Shown here piece after piece: positions 1-5,187 of a stretch of DNA of 5,187 bases (position 1 is the first letter of the stretch; each line of letters starts with the position of its first letter). This DNA comes from CAYVQU01 sp964453155 (GTDB taxonomy: Bacteria; Chloroflexota; Anaerolineae; Anaerolineales; UBA11858). The DNA is taken from the NCBI GenBank assembly GCA_964453155.1, contig CAYVQU010000280.1, positions 1 through 5,187 of the forward strand, read 5' to 3'. The translations under genes were made by a program, and so were the position numbers. Under the pieces are notes generated by a model. The model saw only the letters and a program-made list of their open reading frames with translations. It made no database searches and had not been told where the DNA came from.

Positions 1-2
1 AG

Positions 3-1640
3 GTGTCTTTTTCTCTATTCTTTTTTTCTCCCTTGACAACTGCATTTATCGGTATCTGGCCTGAAGTCACTAACCGGTGGTTGCAATGGAGAGACCGAGC
101 GATTTTCGATGAGGCTGGCAATATCATTGAATATCAAGCGATTGGCAAAGATATCACCGAGCGTAAGAAAGCGGAAGATGAACTCAAGATTGCAAAAGAA
201 CAAGCCGAAGCCGCCAACCGGGCCAAGAGCACATTCCTGGCCAATATGAGCCACGAACTGCGCACCCCGCTCAATGCCGTCTTGGGCTTCACCAACCTGC
301 TGCGCCGGAAGCCGGAGGCCCAACCCGATGATGTCGAAAAACTGGATATCGTCCACCGGAGCGGCGAACATTTGTTATCCCTGATCAATGATGTGCTTGA
401 TCTCTCTAAAATTGAGGCCGGACACTACCAATTAGAAGCAGTAGATTTTGACCTTAATCATCTACTAGATGATTTGGAAGCGATGTTCAGACTGCGAGCC
501 GAAACCAAAGGTTTGGACCTGGCGTTTGAGCATCAGCCTGAAATTCCGACCTACATCCACGCTGATCATCTCAAGCTGCGTCAGGTGCTGATCAATTTAT
601 TGGGCAACGCGGTCAAATTTACAGAGCAAGGAAGTATCCGGTGTCAGGTTTCTAGAGATGAGGTTGAAGATCGGCTGCACTTTTCAATCGCTGATACCGG
701 CCCGGGGATCGCGCCCGACGAACTCGAGACGCTCTTTGAGGCCTTTACTCAAACCCAGGCTGGACGAGAATCACTGCAAGGGACGGGGTTGGGTTTGACC
801 ATCAGCCAACAGTTTGTCCAGTTGATGGATGGGGAACTGACCGTCGAGAGTGAAGTCGGTAAAGGATCGACATTTACTTTCAGTATTCCCATACGGATCG
901 CCCAAAGTGAAGTGGTCGCAGCTGCCACCGAAGATCGCACAGTCATTGGGCTGGTTCCTGATCAACCGGTTTACCGGTTGCTGGTGGTCGATGATGACGA
1001 GATCAACCGCCGCTTGCTGGTCGAATTGCTGAAACCAATTGGTTTTGAAATCCGGGAAGCAGTTAATGGTGCTGAAGCCGTCCAAGAATTTGAGAAATGG
1101 AACCCCCACCTGATCTGGATGGACATCCGCATGCCGGAGATGGACGGTTACGCGGCCACCCAAGAAATTAAATCCAGCCCCACAGGCAAGGAAATCCCCA
1201 TCATTGCTGTGACCGCCAGTACCTACGAGGGCACTCGAGGCCAGGTGCTGGCCGCGGGCTGCAACGATCTTATCCGCAAGCCATTCCGTGAAGGCCAGAT
1301 TTTCCACATGCTGGAAAAACACCTGAGGGTTGCGTTTACCTATCAAGACCTCGAACCAACCCCACCGGCAGTTTCAAAACCTTTCCTGGAACAACAAATC
1401 AGCTTGCCAGCCGAACTGCGCCAGAACCTGTTAACCGCCCTTGAATATCACTCTCCCCAATTGATCGAAGCCAGCATCAACGCCCTAGAATCCGATTACC
1501 CCGATCTGGCCGCCTACCTTCACCAGTTGGCGAATGAATTTGAGTATGATCAGATGAATGCCTTGATTGAAGCGGCGAATTCTGACGATTCAATAGACCC
1601 GCTCTCCGATTCTGATTATATTTCTGGAGGTACAGCATGA
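3..1640 (+). CDS. Hybrid histidine kinase (PAS tail-HisKA-HATPase_c-REC-helical tail), probably 5' partial
   Basis: Senses a signal through a PAS domain, autophosphorylates on histidine and passes phosphate to its own receiver; cytosolic as far as visible. Residues 25-58 are the end of a PAS/PAC module (RWLQW, DRAIFDE, DITERKKAE), then a short helix. HisKA has SHELRTP with H84. HATPase_c shows the N box (N198, N202), DTGPGI (from D231), FEAFTQ (245-250) and GTGLGL (260-265). The receiver (about 325-438) has acidic D330-D332, phospho-acceptor D374 (WMDIRMP), T404 and K426. A helical tail (467-525) follows. All catalytic residues are present, so activity is expected. The GTG at position 3 is only the first possible start: a complete PAS needs about 80 more residues upstream, and residues 1-19 are phenylalanine-rich and not PAS-like. 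The true gene probably begins before the window. The stop overlaps the next gene's start, so the two are co-translated. Confidence 0.9.
   Translation: MSFSLFFFSPLTTAFIGIWPEVTNRWLQWRDRAIFDEAGNIIEYQAIGKDITERKKAEDELKIAKEQAEAANRAKSTFLANMSHELRTPLNAVLGFTNLLRRKPEAQPDDVEKLDIVHRSGEHLLSLINDVLDLSKIEAGHYQLEAVDFDLNHLLDDLEAMFRLRAETKGLDLAFEHQPEIPTYIHADHLKLRQVLINLLGNAVKFTEQGSIRCQVSRDEVEDRLHFSIADTGPGIAPDELETLFEAFTQTQAGRESLQGTGLGLTISQQFVQLMDGELTVESEVGKGSTFTFSIPIRIAQSEVVAAATEDRTVIGLVPDQPVYRLLVVDDDEINRRLLVELLKPIGFEIREAVNGAEAVQEFEKWNPHLIWMDIRMPEMDGYAATQEIKSSPTGKEIPIIAVTASTYEGTRGQVLAAGCNDLIRKPFREGQIFHMLEKHLRVAFTYQDLEPTPPAVSKPFLEQQISLPAELRQNLLTALEYHSPQLIEASINALESDYPDLAAYLHQLANEFEYDQMNALIEAANSDDSIDPLSDSDYISGGTA
75..176 (+). 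repeat. PAS/PAC C-terminal segment shared with the receiver-PAS gene, copy 1
   Basis: Aligns with 4547-4648 without gaps. The 34 encoded residues differ at eight places (about 76% identity), and the bases coding IFDEA are the same in both. Similarity fades upstream of about position 57, where this copy no longer looks like a PAS domain. Confidence 0.75.
204..1577 (+). repeat. Diverged direct repeat, copy 1 (kinase-receiver-tail cassette)
   Basis: Aligns with 2384-3757 at a constant offset of 2180 bases. Key residues keep a constant difference of 182 residues (H84/H266, D374/D556, K426/K608, final LANEF), so there is no net insertion or deletion across about 458 codons. Over residues 76-210 I count 20 differences in 135 (about 85% identity). 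The boundary lies in the signalling helix just before HisKA. Confidence 0.92.
1626..1630 (+). promoter_or_regulatory. Ribosome binding site of the 7TM kinase gene
   Basis: GGAGG lies inside the last codons of the upstream kinase gene, six bases before the ATG at 1637. Together with the ATGA stop/start overlap (1637-1640) it fixes the start and indicates translational coupling between the two kinases. Confidence 0.85.
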
Positions 1641-3766
1641 ACTCGATCGGATTCGCTCTCTCCTCGCTATTGATCACAGCGGGTATCTGTCTCTATGCCG
1701 CGATCCACCATACCATCCTCTGGCACATGGAGCGCGAACGGCGTATCTACCTCCTATTTGTCCTGGTTTGCCTGTTTGGCTTTCTGTTCCTGGTAACTAA
1801 TGTCGGCATTTACCAGTCTGAGACCCCCGCAGCCTATGGTCGCCTCTGGCGCTACCAAAGTACCTGGATGGCCGGTTTCTTGCTAACTCTGACCTGGTTT
1901 GCCTACAAACTCTTGAAGCGGCCCACGGATTGGTTTCTGAAGTGCAATACGGTTATTTGGGGCTTTCTGATGGCCTCAAATCTGTTCCTCAAGCATGGCT
2001 ACTACCACTATAGCGTCGTGGGCATCCGATATGTCACCCTACCCTGGGGAGAGCAACTGAGATATGCTGATTCGCTGCCTCATCCCTTTTTCTTTGTAGT
2101 CTCTACAATTGCCTTTTTCTCAACATTCATGTTTCTGGTCATTGGCGGTCTCAAAAGCATTGGCAGTGATGAAAACAAACCGGGCAAGTTGGTGGCTGGC
2201 ACCGGTCTATTGTGGGTAGCCGCGGCAATCAACGATGTGATGATTGATCTGCAGCTCTACGACTCACTTTATCTGACAGATTATGTTTTCGTATTGACGA
2301 TCATCGGGTCGAGCACTCAACTTGCCCATGAATGGAAACAACTTAACATTCGCTTTCTTAAAGTGCAGCAAACAGCAATGGCGGCTGAGGCTTCAAGTCG
2401 TGCCAAAAGCGCCTTCCTGGCTAAGATGAGCCATGAATTACGCACCCCGCTCAACGCCATCCTGGGCTTCACCAACCTGATCCGCCGTAAACCTGGAACC
2501 CGCGCTGATGACGTCGAAAAACTCGATATTGTCCACCGCAGTGGCGAACACTTGCTGACCCTGATCAATGATGTGCTGGATCTCTCTAAAATTGAAGCCG
2601 GGCGCTACCATTTGGAAGAAGTTGACTTCGATCTGAAGCATCTGTTGGATGATCTGGAAGCGATGTTCAGATTGCGAGCCGAAACCAAAGGGTTGGAACT
2701 GGTGTTTGAGCGTCATCATGAAATTCCGACCTGCATCCACGCCGACAATCTCAAGCTGCGCCAGGTGTTGATCAATTTGTTGGGCAACGCCGTCAAGTTT
2801 ACGGAACAGGGTATTGTCAGGTGTCAGGTGGTAAGTAATGACGCCTACGACAGACTCGATTTCTCCATCGCTGATACGGGTCTAGGGATAAGCTCAGCAG
2901 AGTTGGAAACCATTTTCGAGGCCTTTACCCAATCCCAGGTCGGGCGCGATGCACAGCAAGGCACCGGATTAGGCCTGGCCATCAGCCAACAATTCGTGCG
3001 TCTGATGGGTGGAGAACTAACCGTCGCGAGTGAAGTTGGGAAGGGATCGACCTTTTCGTTCAGCATTCCGATAAGAATTGCTGAAAGTGAAATTGTCCCT
3101 TTGGACACCACGGAGCGAACGGCAATTAGTTTGGCCCCCGACCAGCCCCTTTACCGTATGCTGGTAGTAGATGATGATGAAATTAATCGGCGCTTGTTGG
3201 TCGAACTCCTGAAACCCTTTGGATTTGAACTTCGAGAAGCTGTTAATGGTGCTGAAGCCGTTCAAGAATTCGAGAACTGGAACCCCCACCTGATCTGGAT
3301 GGATATGCGGATGCCGGTGATGGATGGCTATACGGCTGCTCAAGAGATCAGGTCCAGCACTAGGGGGCGGGCGGTAGCAATTGTGGCCGTGACGGCCAGC
3401 ACATTTGAGGAAGAACGCTCCCAGGTGCTGGCCGCGGGCTGCGATGATTTTTTGCGTAAGCCGTTTCGGGAAGGGCAGATTTTCCAGATATTGGAGAAAC
3501 TTCTGGGTATAGAATTTATCTATGAAGAAGATCAATCAGCCTTTGAAGGAGAGTCTAAACCAGATTCTATCCAAATAGGTACTTTGCCCGCTGATTTACG
3601 GGATAACCTGCTGGTAGCATTAACCGAACATGATCCCTATCAGATTGAAGTCATTATGACTGAGATTGAAACAGAATTTCCTGAACAGGCCTCTTGGCTA
3701 CGTCCATTAGCGAATGAATTCAAATATGACCAGCTGATCGCACTGATTGAAACAGCAGAGTCATAA
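1637..3766 (+). CDS. Membrane-bound hybrid histidine kinase (7TM sensor-HisKA-HATPase_c-REC-helical tail)
   Basis: A 709-residue complete protein. Seven hydrophobic segments (about 5-25, 37-57, 75-93, 98-117, 150-172, 183-203, 211-231) form the sensor. Basic loops (MERERR, KRP, the 172-184 loop, HEWK) fit an outside N terminus and a cytosolic kinase. YAAIHH (20-25), LPWGE (135-139) and the YL..Y.F of helix 7 resemble, from memory, a membrane module found ahead of PAS or kinase domains in other bacteria; its ligand is unknown to me. A short helix (232-258) leads straight into HisKA with H266 (SHELRTP), without a PAS domain. HATPase_c has N380/N384, DTGLGI (413-418), FEAFTQ and GTGLGL (442-447). 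The receiver has D512-D514, acceptor D556, T586 and K608. The tail spans 649-708. The cytosolic part is a near-copy of the upstream kinase. The ATG at 1637 is supported by GGAGG six bases upstream and the ATGA overlap. Confidence 0.93.
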   Translation: MNSIGFALSSLLITAGICLYAAIHHTILWHMERERRIYLLFVLVCLFGFLFLVTNVGIYQSETPAAYGRLWRYQSTWMAGFLLTLTWFAYKLLKRPTDWFLKCNTVIWGFLMASNLFLKHGYYHYSVVGIRYVTLPWGEQLRYADSLPHPFFFVVSTIAFFSTFMFLVIGGLKSIGSDENKPGKLVAGTGLLWVAAAINDVMIDLQLYDSLYLTDYVFVLTIIGSSTQLAHEWKQLNIRFLKVQQTAMAAEASSRAKSAFLAKMSHELRTPLNAILGFTNLIRRKPGTRADDVEKLDIVHRSGEHLLTLINDVLDLSKIEAGRYHLEEVDFDLKHLLDDLEAMFRLRAETKGLELVFERHHEIPTCIHADNLKLRQVLINLLGNAVKFTEQGIVRCQVVSNDAYDRLDFSIADTGLGISSAELETIFEAFTQSQVGRDAQQGTGLGLAISQQFVRLMGGELTVASEVGKGSTFSFSIPIRIAESEIVPLDTTERTAISLAPDQPLYRMLVVDDDEINRRLLVELLKPFGFELREAVNGAEAVQEFENWNPHLIWMDMRMPVMDGYTAAQEIRSSTRGRAVAIVAVTASTFEEERSQVLAAGCDDFLRKPFREGQIFQILEKLLGIEFIYEEDQSAFEGESKPDSIQIGTLPADLRDNLLVALTEHDPYQIEVIMTEIETEFPEQASWLRPLANEFKYDQLIALIETAES
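2384..3757 (+). repeat. Diverged direct repeat, copy 2 (kinase-receiver-tail cassette)
   Basis: Partner of 204-1577. Several stretches are still identical at the DNA level, for example around 1099-1122 versus 3279-3302, and the bases coding QVLAAGC (1242-1262 versus 3422-3442). Third-position changes are common elsewhere, so the duplication is not recent. Confidence 0.92.
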
Positions 3767-3770
3767 AAAA

Positions 3771-3774
3771 AAGG
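3771..3774 (+). promoter_or_regulatory. Weak ribosome binding site of the receiver-PAS gene
   Basis: AAGG at the end of an eight-A run, seven bases before the ATG at 3782. The whole spacer after the previous stop is 15 bases, too short for a typical promoter or terminator, so read-through from the upstream kinases is expected. Confidence 0.6.
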
Positions 3775-3781
3775 TTTTTCC

Positions 3782-5185
3782 ATGAACGAGATCGAATTCC
3801 TAAAAAACCAACCCGCAATCCTGGCGATAGATGATACCCCCGCCAATTTGCATTTACTTGTTGCAGAGTTGAACGCCGCCGGCTATCACGTGCGGCCGGC
3901 AAATAGCGGGGCCGCCGCTTTGAAACTCATTAAACGCTTCACCCCAGATTTGATCATCCTCGATATCCGCATGCCCAAAATGGACGGTTATGAGGTCTGC
4001 CGCCAGCTAAAATCGCGGCCTGAGACCCGCGATATCCCGGTGATCTTCCTCAGCGCCCTAGAAAATTCTGCCGACATCGTCAAAGCGTTTGAAGTCGGTG
4101 GGGTCGATTACGTTCAAAAGCCGTTCATCAAGGCAGAGCTTTTGGCCCGCATAGAAACGCATCTTTCAATCCGTGATTTGCAGCTCACGCTCGAAGAACG
4201 GATTGCAAAACGCACGGAAGAACTGCGAACGCACCGCGACCAACTCGCAGAACTCGTTGCCGCGCGCACGGCTGAGTTGCAGGCTAGTGAGACAAAATAT
4301 CGCGCCATTGTGGAAGACCAGAACGAGTTTATTGTGCGGTTTGGGCCGGATACTACGCGCACCTTTGTGAATCAAAGTTATTGCCGTCACTTGGGGAGAT
4401 CGTATGATGATTTGCTTGGCTCGCGAATAGCAGATGATATTTCTCCCCAAAATCGAGAAAGCTTTATAAGGAAAATTCACTCGTTAACAATCGACAACCC
4501 AACCATAACAGATGAAAACTATGAAGTTATGCCTGATGGCACCCAGCGGTGGGTACAATGGACGGATCGGGCAATTTTCGATGAGGCTGATAATCTCATT
4601 GAATACCAATCGGTTGGCAGAGATATCACCGAACGCAAAGACGCCGAAAAGGCGATGGAAAAAAAACACAATATGCTGGTCATGGCCGAAGAGGTTGGCG
4701 CGGTGGGTAGCTGGGAATGGGATGTTCAAACGAATACGGTTTCCTATTCAGATAACGCCCTTGAACTATACGGCATCAATTCCGAAGAATATGATGGCGA
4801 AATGGAATCCGTGTTTGCAGTTTTTCACCCAGAAGACCGCGCAATGGTCCAAAAAAGCCTGGGAGAGTCGTTAGCGAGTAAAAAGCCCACCGAACTCGTG
4901 TACAGGGTCATCAAGCCAGACGGCGAGATAAAGACCATCAAAGCAACTAGTGAACTCTACTTAGACGACAGTGGAGAGATCTCTAAATTTGTTGGGCATA
5001 TTCAGGACATCACAGAGCGAAAGAAAGCGGAGATTGCATTATTCGAGAGCGAGAAAAGATTAAGAAGGATAATAGAGGAGACACAGGCCGGATATTTCTT
5101 TATTGACACTAAGGGCGAATTTCGCGAAGTAAATAAGAGTTTATGCAGAATTAGCAGCGGCAGTTCGCCATCGTTGGGTCTGTGA
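3782..5185 (+). CDS. Receiver-coiled coil-PAS-PAS-partial PAS protein, 3' end probably truncated or frameshifted
   Basis: The receiver (about 11-125) has D17/D18, acceptor D61 (LDIRMPKMDGY), S91 and K113 (QKP), so it should be phosphorylatable. A charged helix (about 127-172) carries KRTEEL and ARTAEL 18 residues apart, typical of the signalling coiled coil between a receiver and PAS domains. PAS1 spans about 169-285, ending DITERK. PAS2 spans about 296-414 and is PAS_3-like, with GSWEWDV, FHPEDR and DITERKKAE. PAS3 starts near 420 (AGYFFID, FREVNKSLCRI), but the frame ends at residue 467, about one third of the way in. Known receiver-first PAS proteins of this layout usually continue into HisKA and HATPase_c; none is present here. 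The start ATG follows AAGG by seven bases, 15 bases after the previous stop, which suggests the same operon. It may be a kinase with a lost 3' end, or less likely a real kinase-less adaptor. No transmembrane segment is seen. Confidence 0.87.
   Translation: MNEIEFLKNQPAILAIDDTPANLHLLVAELNAAGYHVRPANSGAAALKLIKRFTPDLIILDIRMPKMDGYEVCRQLKSRPETRDIPVIFLSALENSADIVKAFEVGGVDYVQKPFIKAELLARIETHLSIRDLQLTLEERIAKRTEELRTHRDQLAELVAARTAELQASETKYRAIVEDQNEFIVRFGPDTTRTFVNQSYCRHLGRSYDDLLGSRIADDISPQNRESFIRKIHSLTIDNPTITDENYEVMPDGTQRWVQWTDRAIFDEADNLIEYQSVGRDITERKDAEKAMEKKHNMLVMAEEVGAVGSWEWDVQTNTVSYSDNALELYGINSEEYDGEMESVFAVFHPEDRAMVQKSLGESLASKKPTELVYRVIKPDGEIKTIKATSELYLDDSGEISKFVGHIQDITERKKAEIALFESEKRLRRIIEETQAGYFFIDTKGEFREVNKSLCRISSGSSPSLGL
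4547..4648 (+). repeat. PAS/PAC C-terminal segment shared with the first kinase gene, copy 2
   Basis: This is the end of PAS1 in the receiver-PAS protein (residues 256-289), matching residues 25-58 of the first kinase. Here the preceding sequence is a normal PAS domain (NYEVMPDGTQRW), which shows what is missing or altered at the start of the window. Confidence 0.75.
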
Positions 5186-5187
5186 AT

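Noticed and set aside
33..38. Perfect TTGACA resembling a -35 promoter box
   Set aside because: No reasonable -10 box lies 16-18 bases downstream (TATCTG at 53-58 is only 14 bases away), and the site is within coding sequence at the window edge.
3..59. Signal peptide or membrane anchor at the N terminus of the first kinase
   Set aside because: It lacks basic residues at the start, is followed at once by the second half of a PAS domain, and the gene start is probably outside the window.
771..1346. Long minus-strand open frame of 191 codons, with a counterpart of 172 codons at 3017-3535
   Set aside because: The two lie at matching places opposite the duplicated kinase/receiver code, so they are shadows produced by the same codon pattern. 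Their translations show no recognisable domain, and the plus strand is convincingly coding.
1401..1577. Classical HPt domain at the end of the first kinase, using H507
   Set aside because: The surrounding HxLKG pattern is absent and the paralogue has proline at the aligned position.
3765..3779. A-run, GG, T-run between the second and third genes as a terminator
   Set aside because: The only pairing would be a few A-T pairs around a two-base loop, far too weak, and it overlaps the ribosome site of the third gene.
4659..4666. Eight-A run inside the third gene as a frameshift or phase-variation site
   Set aside because: The PAS2 domain continues normally in the same frame after the run, so no shift is needed here.

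Overview
The window holds three same-strand (+) signal-transduction genes that fill almost all of it. Two are large hybrid histidine kinases. The third starts with a receiver domain followed by PAS sensor domains. There are no tRNAs, rRNAs, CRISPR arrays, insertion sequences, transposases, DNA-binding output domains or separate classical HPt proteins. The style suggests a bacterium rich in multi-PAS hybrid kinases: kinase-receiver fusions with a short helical tail after the receiver, a receiver-first PAS protein, and roughly balanced base composition by eye. Chloroflexota (Anaerolineae-like) is my first guess and Cyanobacteria the second; this rests on family resemblance only.

Layout. Positions 1-1640 encode the end of a PAS domain, then HisKA, HATPase_c, a receiver and a C-terminal helical tail. 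The 5' end is almost certainly missing, and the GTG at position 3 is probably not the true start. Positions 1637-3766 encode a seven-helix membrane sensor joined directly to a near-copy of the same kinase, receiver and tail. This gene starts inside the previous one through a 4-base ATGA overlap behind a strong GGAGG site. After a 15-base gap, positions 3782-5185 encode a receiver, a coiled coil, two full PAS domains and the first part of a third. That frame stops 2 bases before the window ends, with no kinase domain, so this gene too looks truncated, frameshifted or cut by a contig edge.

How they work together. The first two genes are tandem paralogues. From the signalling helix to the last helix they align without a net gap at a constant 2180-base offset, while their input regions are unrelated (PAS versus seven-helix membrane module). 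The likely history is duplication of a kinase cassette with exchange of the sensor. The receiver helix that normally sets partner specificity is the same in both, so cross-talk or heterodimers are plausible. The third gene may be another kinase whose end is lost, or a kinase-less receiver/PAS adaptor. The final output of the relay is not in the window. I see no strong case for a wholly new system; the points of interest are the sensor swap on a duplicated kinase, the His-less tail domain, and the two irregular gene ends.
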